From Ctenosaura bakeri (taxonomy: Eukaryota > Chordata > Lepidosauria > Squamata > Iguanidae), in assembly GCA_948474755.1 (NCBI GenBank), contig CAOLHI010003123.1, forward strand, positions 62,001 through 126,000: a DNA stretch of 64,000 nt. The letters are read 5' to 3'. The notes beneath the pieces were generated by a model. It was not told where the DNA came from. It was given only the letters and a program-made list of their open reading frames with translations, and did no database searches. The position numbers were made by a program, and so were the translations under genes. The stretch's first letter is position 1. Each line of letters opens with the position of its first letter. Shown one piece after another: positions 11,831 to 24,244 of this stretch.

Positions 11831-13091
11831 CACAGCAAAAAATATTTCAACCTTCTGTGCATTTGTCCTGCCTGGAGGAGCCCATTGACTGGATTTTTGC
11901 TGGAAGGTATTTTTAAGATTTTAAGACCTATCACATCAAAAAGGCAAGTAGCAGGCTTGGCAACAGGTTTGAGGCCAGAAGGTAATGTGTTGTCAGCATA
12001 TCCACATGTGAAAAGATTTCTAATGGAGGTGACTATGTTGGCACCACCAACTTTACATAGATTTCCCTCATGGGATTTTAATTTAATCCTAAATGTATTA
12101 ACAGGGTCCCCTTTTGAACCACTTAAAAAGGTATCTCTAAGATTAGGTGGTTTGGTTTTTTTATGGTGGTTTTTCTGTTATAAATGATACCCAGAAGGAC
12201 AGCTTTAGAGTTAGTTGCTCTTTCCATAAATCTGAACTTTTGCAGATTTGATCAGGACAAATTGACTTTAATTTAACATTAGATCAAACATTTCTGCCAA
12301 AATGCCTATTAAACAAAGGATTTTATCAGAATATACATTTATCAAATTTTTGCCCTAATCCTTTAGAGAGAAAATAGCACACATTGATGTGAAGAGGGCA
12401 GTTAAGGAATATATTAAAAGAACAAGCTGCAAACACACAGTGGCATCGTCCATCCATCATAAAACTTTAGAAAATTAAGGATCAAAGCAAATGATTACTC
12501 AGTGGTTGAAAGCATGCATCTTCTTGTGCTATGACTATGCCATTTCTGCCACAGATGAAGCAAATGTGGCTACATTCAAGTCATTCTATGGCATCTAGTT
12601 CAGTGTGTACCATTTCAGCATGTTTGGAAGATGTTTGGAATGCTGCTTGATGGAAGGAGCCTTCCAAATTTATAAGGCATATTAAAATAGGTAAATGCAA
12701 ATTGGAACAGGTGTCTTATGGTTTCGTTCTGCAGCAGTCATTGACAATGAATTGAAGCCACGCCGTATCTAGGAACTGGGGCTTGAGTAAATCGTGAGAG
12801 TGTGTGGATTGCTCCTCCTCTGCCATCCAGAAAATGAGAGGTTGATACTTACCATAGGCATTGTTTCTTGGATGGCTGGAGGAGCAATTCATTCCCTCCC
12901 AATTTGTGGCTGCACAAAAATGATTTTAAAAAAGTACTAGGTTGTTAGGTAAGGCTTTAGAATGAAACTTAACAGAAAAAGGAAGGGACATAACAGAAAA
13001 AGAAACTTGATCTCCTGCCTAGTTTGCTGGTGTGTGGGGAATAACTCAAGAGTGGATTGCTCCTTCTGCCATCCAAGAATGAACATTCACA
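11830..13091 (+). mobile_element. DIRS-type relic: recombinase and right terminal repeat
   Basis: Begins within the recombinase N-terminal region. SKRQVAGLATGLRPEG, HVKRFLMEV and PPTLHRFPSWDFNLILNVLT (about 11,930-12,110) match the DIRS core. Degenerate remnants follow: AHIDVKRAVKEYIKRT near 12,380-12,420, then a poorly conserved stretch. An internal complementary/terminal region lies at about 12,790-12,920 and a right end at about 12,995-13,091 (aacttgatctcctgcctag, then tggattgctccttctgcc). The 5' half is missing. The element abuts dynein exon 3. Confidence 0.78.
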
Positions 13092-13125
13092 ATAAACTTA
13101 TCTCATTCTCATGCTTTCATTTCAG

Positions 13126-13354
13126 ACAGTTGCGTTATGAATGGTATGATGTCTACCCATGTAGGGTTACTCAAGGTTATGCCTCCTTTGAATATGGGTA
13201 TGAATACTTGGGCTGCTCTCCACGTTTGGTTATTACACCTCTCACAGATCGATGTTGGTTAACTGTTACCAGTGCTCTACAGCTGAATTTAGGAGGTTGT
13301 CTTGCTGGTCCAGCTGGTACAGGAAAAACTGAAACTGTTAAAGATCTATCAAAA
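13126..13354 (+). CDS. DNAH14: Dynein heavy chain exon 3: AAA1 start, Walker A
   Basis: Starts [12 protein letters not shown] and continues through [13 protein letters not shown] to the AAA1 P-loop GPAGTGKT (13,307-13,330) followed by ETVKDLSK. This is the main ATP-binding loop of the motor, and all key residues including the Lys and Thr are present. Acceptor ttcag at 13,125; donor gtaagt at 13,355. The exon finishes on a whole codon. A DIRS terminal repeat ends only about 35 bases upstream of the acceptor, so the polypyrimidine tract is squeezed between repeat and exon. Confidence 0.95.
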
Positions 13355-15273
13355 GTAAGTACTATCTTGGATATGAAAATGTGCCTTCTTTTATAGGAAC
13401 AGTATATTCATCTTCATGTTCTTTGTATCACACAGATGGGTTCTGCTCCTACAGAGTGCTTTACTCACAGCATTTGGGAGCTGAAAGGCTTTTGGCAGAA
13501 AATCCACTCCTTCCCCAATGGAAATATTCTTGGAGCGGTCATTTTCACACTTTGTTCCCCTCTATCTGTTACAGCAATTACACTATGGAGATCACTGTCT
13601 CATGTTTTTGTTGTTTGTTTATTAGTTGGCGTATATCCCAGTGTACAATACGTATGGTTGCTTTAGGATGGAACTTATAGTGGTTACTTTAAGCTGTAAC
13701 ATGGATTTATAGTGCTTCTGCTTAGGCCCTGGCATTCTTCTGATCATGCTTTTGCTTTCTTTAGCTAGACAATGATCAAAGAAGAGCTAAGACAGATAAA
13801 CAGCTAGTTTCTTGTGGGAGCAAAATCTGCGATGCTTAACAAGCTTACGTTCTAATACTGACAGTCCCTGGGATCTTTAATGTGCTTACGTTCCATGATG
13901 TGTTGCCAGAAAAGATTTAAGAATGTACCTTATCAGAGATGCCAGCTAGTACCGTTTTGCTAAATACTGAGAAAATTATGATACAGTATTCTACTCTGTA
14001 CTGGAAAGTTATGATACAGCATTCTGTTCTATGCTGAAAAAGTTACTAATCAGATATGTATGCCTGTAAACAATGCTATAAATTGTACTCCATAGCTCAT
14101 TAGCGATGTTCAGACAGGCTTATTGTTCTGTGCAAGATGTCTGCTTGCTGATCTTTACTGAAGGAAACACTTGTATGTGTTGTAAGTTTTCTTGAATAAA
14201 CTCATGGAGTTGCTGTCAAGCTCTTTCCCTAAGAAATGTATCTCTAAAGCAGAAATCTCACCTTACAATAACAACATTTCTAAGCCTATGTGGATGAAGT
14301 TGTACCGCACAAGAAGAATTAAAGTTTTGACTGCTTCTCAAAATCAAACATACATTAAGTTCGACATATTTGAAATGGAGCTGTATAAAGATCTATGCTT
14401 TGTCACTCTGCAGCATTGATGATGATTTCAGCCATATATGAAGATTCTAATGAAGATAAATATTCCCTGTTGTAGACCCCACCTTTGAAACATACCTTCA
14501 ACTTCAAAGTGAAGCCTTCCTTTTAGCTAGTCTTTCAGAGGCTAGAAAGTGCATAATTGCACAGGTTCTTACAACCAGTGCAGAATCCCGTAAAATCACT
14601 TAAGAGTGAGGAACTTGGATGACTTTTTCTGAATACCCCCAGAGATTGAGTGATGCAAGGGAAAAATAAAATAATTTTTCAGAACTTAGGAAAGCGAGGA
14701 CCAATCCACAATTATCTGATTTTTAAAAGCATGATTTAGTCAGTTAAGCCAGAAGGATCTGGTGTATGGCTATATTGGCTTTAAAGCTGCATTTATTAAT
14801 AGTTGATCTTAAATTGATGTCATTTCATGGTCCTGAAAGTAAAACTTTCTAATGGGACAAGAATGTAAAGGATAAACTGAATTCAAACTGTAAAGAAGCA
14901 GTGATATGAGATGAATGCATAAAACAGATGTGTTTTGCCAGTCATACAGTAAAATCCACCATGAATGAGTGTCTTTAAAAAAATTAAGATTCTAGATTAT
15001 TAACATAACGGGTGAAGCAAAATAAGAGTCTTACAGGAACTGAAAGAGAAAAAAATGTACTGCAAGTTTTGGAACTAAATGAAGTAACTGTAGCTTTACA
15101 ATTTAATAAGCAGAAATATGAATTTGGCAAAAAAAGCTCAGAGTTACTGGCTTATTACAGGAAAAAAGAGACAATTTGTTTCTATTGTAAAACAAACTGG
15201 AGAACAAATCTTGTTCTAAGACTGCCAAAATCAATGAGTCAGCATGGTATAGTACCAACATGCTATAGTGTTT
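13355..15273. other. Intron after exon 3, nothing recognised
   Basis: About 1.9 kb of AT-rich intron. Open frames at 13,381-13,680 and 14,192-14,419 have no recognisable family. No repeat could be named. Confidence 0.5.
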
Positions 15274-15281
15274 GCCTAAAT

Positions 15282-15639
15282 CAGTGGTTCCCAACCTTTT
15301 TTCACTTGTGTACCCCTTGGCAGCGCATTTCTGTAAATTGTACCATTCATATTAGCAAAATGTTTGCAAATAATGTAATTGCTGTTATTTCAAATTTATA
15401 TGTTGTAACTAAATAAATAGCCCAATAACAGGATTACAAAGCAAGCAGTAGTTATTATTACTCATAAGAAGGAAAAAGAAAATTGAAAAAAAAAAATTAG
15501 CAGCACATTGAAGATTAACTAGTCTATATTTTTGCATGAAATTTTATGCATATCAATCCAGTACTTCAGAAGCACAGAATATTATTATTTAAGATTAACT
15601 GATAACTGTCCTAGTTTGTACCCCTAGGAGTATGCATTT
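15282..15639. repeat. hAT-like non-autonomous element, right end worn
   Basis: The left end cagtggttcccaacctttt is a classic hAT (Charlie-type) terminal inverted repeat. The 8-bp word gcctaaat occurs directly before it (15,274-15,281) and again at 15,640-15,647, consistent with the hAT target duplication length. The right side has tttgtacccctaggagta, as in such elements, but the final inverted repeat is lost. Confidence 0.65.
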
Positions 15640-15661
15640 GCCTAAATCAATGTTTAGGCAA

Positions 15662-15775
15662 TGTTTAGGTTTGAATGTTGGACTAGGATTTTGGAAGACC
15701 ATGTTTCAAGTCCCTGCTTAGCTGTGGAAACCTGCTGGGCGACCTTGGATAAGTCATACTCTCTCAATTGTTATC
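15662..15775 (+). repeat. Truncated Sauria-type SINE
   Basis: ggtttgaatgttggactagg, then ttcaagtccctgcttagc, tggaaacctgctgggcgacc and aagtcatactctctca match the 5' two thirds of the SINE at 10,015. The 3' tail is missing. Confidence 0.8.
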
Positions 15776-16689
15776 ATACTGTATACCTCCAATCTGTGAT
15801 ACAGTATGATTGACTGTAAATACTATTTAATTGACATGAAATAAATCTAAATCTTGCACTTATGGCTGAAAGACGTATGGAAAGTAAAAGACTCTGACTG
15901 GAAGCTTCCTGAAGCTAGGATGAAGGACCTTGGAATGCCCAGGTCATTCATTTTAGAAGGATCAGTTGGAAAGCTTGACCCAATGAGTTTTAGATGGTCC
16001 TTTAAAGTGCCCAAGCCTGGGAAACAATAATGAACTAGAAGGAGCACCCAAAAGACTGTTACCTCTTCCCATGGAAGCTGTCCTTTTGTTTCCTTACTTT
16101 TCCAGTCATTAAAAGACTATCATGATTTGCTTCAGTGCTTTGTCACTTGCCACAAAGACAATGAGAACCTTCGAGACCACTTTGTTGGCTCTGCCAGAGG
16201 GCAATTAACACACTCCCCTCAGGGCAGAAAAAAGGTATCTTAACCCTGGCTCAGCCCACAGCTAGTTGATAGTACTTTGGACAACATTGGTACATTATGC
16301 TGTATGAAGGCCCCCAGATTCTCCCAGTCTAAGACATCTTACTTCAATTCTCTGCTGTTTCAGGAACAGTAACTATCACTCATTTCACCCCAAACACTCA
16401 CTATCCAACCTTACTGTCCTTTCCCTGTCCTAGCTTTATATGATTTGTGAGAGTGCTTGATTGCTTGCATGGCTGTGAATTTCCCCAGTAAAGACATTCT
16501 TTTTGATTTCTAACTGGTGTCCTACAGAACTGGTATACAAAGATAAAAAAGTCCTGTAAGGTTGTCTGACCTCTCAGTAGTTTCCATAGCTTTTTTGAAA
16601 AGAAGTGTTAACCTTCCTTTTTCCTCCATTCATTTCCATAATATAGGAGAACTCAACTTTGAATTCCTGGAAAATGGCAAAAATAATTT
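15776..16689. other. Intron stretch, nothing recognised
   Basis: No repeat family or coding signal could be supported. Confidence 0.45.
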
Positions 16690-18300
16690 TAATTCTCAAA
16701 CAAGATGAAAATCCTGAAGCATTGTGGTCTCTGTGCCCCACACATAGCTATGTCTTTGCATCTGCATAGATCCACTCATGGAATATTCCAGAACTGAGTA
16801 GCTTTTGGTGATAACCCCACCCCTCTGGCTACATGTATAAATAGTGCCAGGAGCTACTCCTTTCGTTTCCTTTTTCTCCCTCATCAAATTCTTCTAATGG
16901 CGCTCCAACTGAGTACCTTCATCTTCAATGTCTTTTTCTCTCTTTCCTGACTCTGTTAGTGGTGAGTCCTTAGTATGGCCTCTGAGACCCTTTTCAAGAA
17001 TTGTTCCTTATGCAAAGGAAGGATTCCTCACTCAGACAGACATTCTGAATGTCTCTTCTGCCTTGGAGAGAGCCACTGCATAAAGAAATAAATGGAGACT
17101 ATGTTACCTCAAAGATATTATTATCATTCTGTTCTTTTCTTCATCTCATTTCCATGTCAGTCTTTCTGATTGAGTTTCCCCCCTTCTCCACCTGTCCTGC
17201 TCTATTTGCAAAGGGTTCACAACCTGAGGGCTGAAAAACTGCCTTTTCTGCCTATGGCTTTTCCTTTGTGAGCTATCTGTAAAAGTTCCCAATGTAGCCA
17301 TGCCAAATTGCCTGCTCCATTTGGCATCCTCTTCTCTTTGTAAGACAAAGCCATGGGCCTTGCTCCTTCAGGAGCTGTCTTTTTTGAAATCAGTGGCTTC
17401 TCCCCTATTGTCATCAGTTGGGTTGGTTACACCCTTGAGCATGGTGCCAGGTGATTGGGATTTGAGACTGGCCGTTCTGATACCTGACAAGTTAGTCAAT
17501 GTATGGCAAAAATCTACCACTCCCAGGGAGGATAAGCAGGCATGAGACAAAGACCATGACAAATCAATCATTTTGGGTCAAGCTTAGAACCTGCAGCTCA
17601 TCATTCATTGTCTCAAACCCCTCCTCTGGCTGAGCTGTCTCTTCAAGAGGTACTTCACACCCTTGATACTAAGCCAGGCTTTGGTTTACTCACTCAGACT
17701 TCTACAAGCCCTGTGGTCCAAGACTCACAGCTACCTCCTTGACAACCACTCATGAGTTTTTCCAAGGGCACCCACTCTACTACCCGGTCAGGCGTCTCTA
17801 GCCTTTGTATCTGAATGTCATGTCTCTACATCAATGAACTGCTGTTTGCCTTGTCCTTCACCTTTTCCTGTCCTGTTGGTCCAATGCAGATCACCATCTT
17901 CCTACCACGAAGAATATTATTATGATCAGTACAGCCAGGAAGATTCCGACTGACCTTGACATCACCATCAGTGCTGGGAAATCTCCAGAATCTGACTCCA
18001 CAGCCTCTGGCTCCTACTTGTATGACTCTCCATGGTGGAAACCATCCCATTCATATCTGTCAGTTCTAGCAAGGGAGATTCCCTATCACTAGCACTACCT
18101 CCACTATCAGAGCTATGATCATTATTGTTGTGAGACATACCACTGATAGCAGTCTCTGTACATGTCTCCTTGATTGCATTATTATCAATCCCAGTCCCTG
18201 ACACCAGAGCGAGCTCAATCTCATTCTCACCAATCTTCACCAGCCTCTTCTCGTGGCCATTCAATGCATGCCTGTCTACCACTTCAGCTCTAGTTGGGAA
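16690..18300 (+). mobile_element. DIRS-type relic (second subfamily): promoter region and Gag start
   Basis: A TATA-like tgtataaatagtgcc lies at about 16,833-16,848. At 16,975-17,090 a frame reads SETLFKNCSLCKGRIPHSDR and then HSECLFCLGESHC. This resembles the CxxC…H…CxxCLGxxH knuckle that opens DIRS Gag in reptile elements. Downstream is degenerate Ser/Pro-rich Gag-like sequence with many stops. No RT or recombinase is attached. Subfamily inferred. Confidence 0.6.
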
Positions 18301-18598
18301 ATAGCAGTTAGATTTAGCCCTGATTGTTTAAATTGATTTAAGTTGATTAGTTATATTCAAAAGTTCATGTTAGGCCTTCTTAACAGTACAGTTGTTTAAA
18401 TTGTATCAGAATTTAACTTGATTATAAAGTTTGGAAAGCTAGCTGTTTCCAAGAGTATTTTTAAAAGTACAAGTACAAAATCTAATATGAAGACCTATCA
18501 TGTTATTCTCCATTTAACACTTAATATATTATTAATCTGCCTGATTCAATAAATAAAATTGCTTTTGCCCTAAAACATTATTTCTTTTTTTCCACTAG

Positions 18599-18652
18599 GC
18601 TTTGGGAAAACTCTGTCTTTCTTTTAACTGTTCTGAAGGTTTGGATGATAAG
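18599..18652 (+). CDS. DNAH14: Dynein heavy chain exon 4: AAA1 strand after Walker A
   Basis: A short 54-base exon of exactly 18 codons, reading ALGKLCLSFNCSEGLDDK. It matches the dynein ALGKxxxVFNCSDxxD segment that follows the P-loop helix. Strong acceptor (ttttttccactag) and donor gtatgg at 18,653. Symmetric phase 0-0, so skipping would keep the frame but delete a core beta strand of AAA1. Confidence 0.93.
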
Positions 18653-19405
18653 GTATGGTATGCAATTTTTTAAAAAAGGTAAACAGTTTAGAAAATTATA
18701 CTCAGGCACGTTTATGTAGAAGTAAGTCTCTGTATATCAAATGCGAAGTAAATTAGATTGCAGCCTTAAACATTTAAATATGTATGTTGGTTCTGTTGCT
18801 TTCATTGGATCAGAGTGCATCTGTTTTTCATATTCTTGACTATTATGACAGGTTTAGGTCTTTTAAAATGTTTTTATATAAACTATAAAAATAAAAAAAT
18901 AAAAAACCGTGAGATTTTACATTTGACAGATGAGTCATATCCACTGATAATTAAGCTATGTTATGTCTGGTGTTTAAAGAAATTGGTCCCAAATCACTAG
19001 TTTCCATTTTTCTAGCTCAGTGCAGAAGGAGAAAAGTCAGGAAACCACTCTAAGATCTAAATGAGGTAGAGCCTTGTTGAAGAAAACAGTTTGCTTAGAC
19101 ATAGGAGCAAGTGATTTCAAGTTAAGTTAAACATATACAAAACATTCTGTGCCATCTTCTAAAGCATGCCAGAATATCAGACGAAAATACAAAGAGCAGG
19201 TATGATGTATGCAGTTTGGAAATAGTGCTGGTCCTTGCTGGTGAATGTGTATGTATGTCGTAGCCCTTTGTTGCATGTTGTTGTAAGAACTGTAAGAATT
19301 TTATATAAAGTTGTTTTTGTCTGATGTGGGGATGGATTTCAGCATGTCACATTAAGAAAATCCCCTTCAGTGCTGATTAAAAATACACCTTTCTATCTGT
19401 TTAAG
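18653..19405. other. Intron between exons 4 and 5, nothing recognised
   Basis: AT-rich intron without identifiable repeat. Confidence 0.5.
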
Positions 19406-19551
19406 GTGATAGGGAAATTGTTCTGTGGACTAGTTCAGTCTGGTGCGTGGTGTTGTTTTGATGAGTTCAACCGCATTGATATAGAAGTACTTTCAGCAGT
19501 TGCTTCACAGATTCAGACAATCAAGGCAGCTAAAGACAGCTTCACTGTCAG
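19406..19551 (+). CDS. DNAH14: Dynein heavy chain exon 5: AAA1 Walker B
   Basis: 146 bases encoding [16 protein letters not shown], then [14 protein letters not shown] and [14 protein letters not shown]. It contains the Walker B acidic pair DE (19,460-19,465), needed for magnesium binding and ATP hydrolysis in AAA1. Acceptor ttaag at 19,405, donor gtattc at 19,552. It ends with two bases of an Arg codon completed by exon 6. The catalytic site appears intact. Confidence 0.95.
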
Positions 19552-20620
19552 GTATTCATTTGAAACTATTTAGATCTTTTGCAAGTACTATACCTTATTG
19601 TAGAGTTTGAAAAAGTTACTTTTTTGAACAACAAATCCAAGAATCCTCCAATCAACATGATCAAACTACTCATTCCATGCAGATGCATGTAGCTTTTTCT
19701 CTGTACATATGTGTGTGCATGCTTCTATGTTTGTGCTTTAAAAATTAATTTTAAAAAGCCTTGAAAACAGATAATTGATTAGAAATCTTGTCTTTGGAAT
19801 TGATAGAAGTTCTGACCACAGGATGTCCTTGTATGAATTAGAACAGCAAAAGTACACTCAACTGTATATTCTCTGTATTCTCTATAAAGCTGTATAGTGG
19901 CAGTGGTTTTTACATTTTTTAAAAGCATTTAAAAAAAAGGATCCCCCCTTTTAACTGTAGCAGTGAAATTATTTATATCTGTGTATATAAGTTGGAAGTG
20001 CTACCATGTATGCTCTCAGAGCACATAAATAAATTCATACATGTTCTGAGTGCACATGCCTATAAGCGATCTTGTGACCTAGACAATAGCATATTTTAGG
20101 CATGTTGGAATTACTTTCACACAGTACTCTCTAGAAGGGGGATTTTAGTGAATAGACAGGAGTCATATACACATGATAATTGCAATGGGAAAACAGCAAA
20201 TGCTATGGTTGAGCAAACAGTACATATAAAATATCAACAAGTATCTAATAGCGTACATTGCTTTAGTATGGGGAAATACTGAGACAAGAAAACTTACAAG
20301 TTGAAAGAATTTGGGGTCAAGCAGTGTAAAGTTTTAGGGGTTGTTAAGAGGAAAGAAAATGTGAAGAAGAATTTAACAAATAAGGACAATAAACTATTTT
20401 CCCTACATACTGTACGATACAAGTATATGTACATCAGAGAAAAGAAGGGCAGTTTGCGGGAGTTGCAATGTGAAGGGAAAGTACTCCCTGAAAGATAGAT
20501 TTTAAAGATGAGAAAAGTTATCTCTTCCTAGCCCCATTGGTCAGCAATCCATACTTATTTAATTTCAACTTCCAATTTAGGCTGTTTCAGTGCTGTACAC
20601 ATGAGGTTGCCATTGAAGCC
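19552..20620. other. Intron after exon 5, nothing recognised
   Basis: AT-rich intron leading into the DIRS element. No feature supported. Confidence 0.5.
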
Positions 20621-20819
20621 ATTTTCAGGATGGTACAGAGGAGGAATCCACCATGATTGGGTTTTATCCACATGCCAACCGGAAGAGGAAGAAGTCAAAG
20701 TTCTTTTTTCATTGTGACAGTTATCACTCCTTCCCTTCTCTGACAGTTTTTAGTATCCTGCTGAGTGAACCAGTCAGGATCTTTATCCCTCTCTAACTGA
20801 TAGAGGCTAGAAAGCATTA

Positions 20820-23062
20820 GAAAATGGAAAAAGGAGAAGTGAAGAAAAGAACAGAGGTGAATAAAGAAATCAGCACCCAGATGCTAGTCACTTAGCAAGG
20901 TTCTGAGGAGGATGAAGAAAATGTCAAAACTGCCAAAAATTTAACATCTCAGATGCCAGCTGAGCAGCAGGGCTCCAAGTCAAATAAAAATGAGAATTCA
21001 AAAGGAAAAATCCCCCAGATGGCCATCACTCAGAGGATGTCTCTGAGGAGGATAAAAAAGAAGCATTGTGTAAGGTTTTCCTCAAGTAAGAGTGATACTG
21101 ATGAATTTAAAGTAGCAAATGAGTCAAAAAGAGCAGAGAAAATCGAAGGTAAGAGTGGGAAAGTTGCAGAAACAGTGCAAAAGGCTAGTAAGAATAAGGA
21201 AAAAGATACTGGCTTAGCTGTGAACTCCAGTGCAGTTTGAAAGACTATTAAGGCATCAGCAGTGGCAGGGAAGTTTCCAAAGGTTGATTCAAGCTGCCAT
21301 GTAGGAAATCTTGATTCTAAAATGGGAGGGGTTCAAGTGGAGCAAACCTCCATGTGTGGGGCATGCGTGGAAGAATGATTGCAACGCGCAGAGCTGGAGG
21401 GCAGGGCTGTTGGATTGGAGCTCCAGGCAAGCATGCTCACTTTCCCTCTGTCTTCTCACTTGCATAATGGTGATTGGGCAGCTTCAGAAGCTGCCAAGTG
21501 GCCACAGACAACAATGAGTTTGTGGCCAGAGTTTGTAAGGTGTTTAAAACAAGTATGGGCTGAGGTGTTGACAGAAGGGCAAACAGAAAATCAAGGCTGG
21601 AGGGGAGGTATGGAACAGAGACTGTTGTTTGGAGATGCTGCTTTAACTCATGGCAATGCATCTATGTCTATATCAGGCTTTTGTAGAAACTCCCCATTTC
21701 TCAATGAATGGAGTAGTTTCAGTGGTGTGAGTGTGGCGGCACCAACTATGAATAAAGACTTGCCTAGCCCTAATGAATTACAAATATATATTAAACAATG
21801 TCAAATGAATTAATACAGTGATTTCTGAAGTTAAGAGCCAATTAAATGAATTTATGAATATGAAAACTACATCTAAATCTATAATGAATTATGACACAGA
21901 AACAACTCAATTATAAATCTGGGTTAGATAACAGAATGGATGAAAAGAATGACTATGAACTGGAGGACCATAGTAGAGCAAAAGGAGAACAGTGCAGAGA
22001 AGGAAAAGAGTTACATCAAAGTAGAGGTAAAGGAAAGAAAAGAAAAGAGCATTGGTTATGAATGTGGGGGTGGTGTTGAGGAAGGGAGTGAAGAAAAGCA
22101 GAGAAAGTGTAAAAAGAAAGCAAGAAAGGAGAGTCTGTATGAGGTACAAGAATAGGAGTTTGAGCAGGAGGAAGTGGTGCAAGTAGACATAGAAGAATCT
22201 GAGGTTTCTTCTGAGGATGAGAAAGAGAATTTGGTAGATATTAATAGATTGTTTCATGTAGAGGATTTTAGAGGTGTGTTAAGAAAGGTACTGCAGACTT
22301 TGGGGTTACAGATGGAGACTGAAAAGGGTCAAAGTAAGGAGAAAAATGAGGTAAAGTGAGATAGTAAGGTGGCAGCAGTAATAAAAAAGAAGAAATGTCA
22401 TAATACAGAAATGTACTACCAGAAAGTTTTAAGGAATTAATTCAGACTGAATGGGAAGCATTGCTGGACACTTGTAGGCTTGTAGGGAGTTCAAATATGC
22501 TTTGTTCTTTTGTGGAAAAAGGGGTTGGAATTCTTAAAGTCCCATTGGTGAATGGATTGATAGCAGCACTTATATGAGGGGTGCTGGTTCCCTGGGAAGG
22601 GGACACAACTTTGTAGACCAAAGGAGAGATGATTCAGCGTTAAACAAGGTTCGTGAGGACTCTGCTATAACCATAAGAGCTTCCATAGCTGCATCAATGT
22701 TTGCACGTGCAGCACTGTTGTGGATGCAGGACATGTTAGAGAGTTAGAAAATGCAGCTGAGATCTTTGATAAGGTCTTTGACTAGAGTTAAGAGGGATCT
22801 AGAGTATTTAGCAGATGATAGTTGTGACTCGATGGCTTTTATGTCAAGGAATATAAGTGCAGTGACAGAAGCCAGAAGATCATTATGGTTGCATCATTGC
22901 GATGCAGATCAGAAATCTAGAAACAACCTGGCATCTGTTCCATTTAAGGGAGAGCTTCTTTTTGGGAGTCAAACTTTGGATAACATTTTGGTGGAGAGTA
23001 GAGGAAAGAAGCAGGTAATGCCAACTTTGCAAAAGAAAAAGATGAAAAGGAAACCTTTTTGA
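20820..23062 (+). pseudogene. DIRS Gag pseudogene
   Basis: Long, Lys/Glu/Ser-rich degenerate frames. The conserved C-terminal block EARRSLWLHHCDADQKSRNN…SVPFKGELLFGSQTLDNIL sits at about 22,865-22,995. It matches the W…W/C…AD…S…PFxGxxLFG motif of DIRS Gag and its counterpart at 6,965. Several frameshifts and stops are present. Confidence 0.75.
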
Positions 23063-23389
23063 GAAGGATATTATTCCTTTCAAGGAGGTAGAAGAAGTGT
23101 TAGGCAATTTGAAGTTATATTTGGAAAACAGCAATGGAATAGGTCAAAAGGGCAGTTTAGTAGAACAAGTTCTTTTACTAGAGAAGGTCAAGGACAGGGC
23201 AGAGGAAAAAGATCTACCCAGAAAAGAGGTAGATCTCAGTTCTGACATGAAGAGTTTAAAAGTTGGGGGAAGATTGCTCTATTTCGGCACTTGGTGGAAT
23301 CAGATGACATCAGATCAATGGATGATTCAAGTAGTAACAAAAGGTTACAAGATGTTGTTTGACAGTGCCAAAAAGCAGATATGTGTCTT

Positions 23390-23851
23390 CTCCAGTATCA
23401 AAGAATGTAGAAAAAAAGGATAGTTCTGAAGGAAATAATGCATTTGATAGAAATAGGGGCAGTGGAGAAGGTTCTGGAGAATCAATGGTTCTCTGGGGTT
23501 TATTCCACGTACTTCATGATGCCCTTAGGCAATGGGACTTTTTATCTGGTCATGAATCTCAGGTATCTCAATGAGTTTGTGAGGTGTCTGAGGTTCAGGA
23601 TGGACACGCTTCAAACAATAAGAGAGAATTTGAGAGTGAGCAATTGGATGACCTCAGTTGATTTGAAAGAGCTGTATCTTCATGTGCTTGTGATCGAGTC
23701 GGATGGAAAATATCTGAGATTTCAATTAATGAACAAACACTACCAGTTCAGCGTCAGCTGTGAGGGTGTTTACAAAAATCCTAGTGCCCTTAGGGGCTTT
23801 TCTGAGACAGCAAGGGGTACATCTTTATCCATATCTAGATGATATATTTGT
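23390..23851 (+). pseudogene. DIRS reverse transcriptase, truncated after YLDD
   Basis: Reads GVYSTYFMMPLGNGTFYLVM, NLRYLNEFVRCLRFRMDTLQ and WMTSVDLKELYLHV: the DIRS RT fingers and palm, with the first catalytic Asp in SVDLK. After a frameshift, RQQGVHLYPYLDDIFV gives an intact YLDD (23,832-23,843). The sequence then leaves DIRS abruptly, losing thumb and RNase H. Confidence 0.8.
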
Positions 23852-24240
23852 CCGTGTTTGGCCTGGGCCGCCGGCCAAAGGGCAGCTGCTAGAGATAAGA
23901 GGCGTGCAGTTCTAGCAGCAAAGTAATTACTTAATTTACTCTAATAAGGAAGGAATCTTACACAAATATGAAGCAAACAGTAGTTCTAGCAATGTCTAGA
24001 AATCAAAGGCAGTCTATACAATCCCAGGTCAGAGGCACAGCAGGGAAATACAAACAGGCAGGAACACAGGCAGGAACACAGGCAAGAACAACAGGTAGAG
24101 ACACAGCATGAGAAACAGTTAGTTAATCACCAACAAGTTCTGGAGGGAATGGCTCAGCTTTTGTAGTTTCAGAGACCAGTGCAGCTGGTGCTGGATTAAC
24201 TGCCACTTGCTATAAATTCAGTGGGAGTGGTGTAAGTATT
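23852..24240 (-). repeat. Unclassified insertion, possibly an LTR remnant
   Basis: About 390 bp with no similarity to DIRS, lying between the RT YLDD and the recombinase. It has a GC-rich left edge (ggcctgggccgccggcc) and a short tandem of aacacaggcagg near 24,060-24,085. The style resembles the Ty3-like LTRs at 2.3 and 35.9 kb, but no clear TSD was found. Confidence 0.4.
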
Positions 24241-24244
24241 CCCT

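Noticed and set aside
11765..12187. 140-codon open frame as a possible host gene
   Set aside because: Its core matches DIRS recombinase sequence (RFPSWDFNLILNVLT), so it is a transposon remnant.
13381..13680. Open frames directly after dynein exon 3
   Set aside because: They begin past the splice donor in the intron, overlap each other in two frames and match no dynein or other domain.
24020..24120. CRISPR-like spacing of aggcaggaacacaggcag words
   Set aside because: Short adjacent tandem copies without unique spacers in eukaryotic DNA; a minisatellite inside a repeat.
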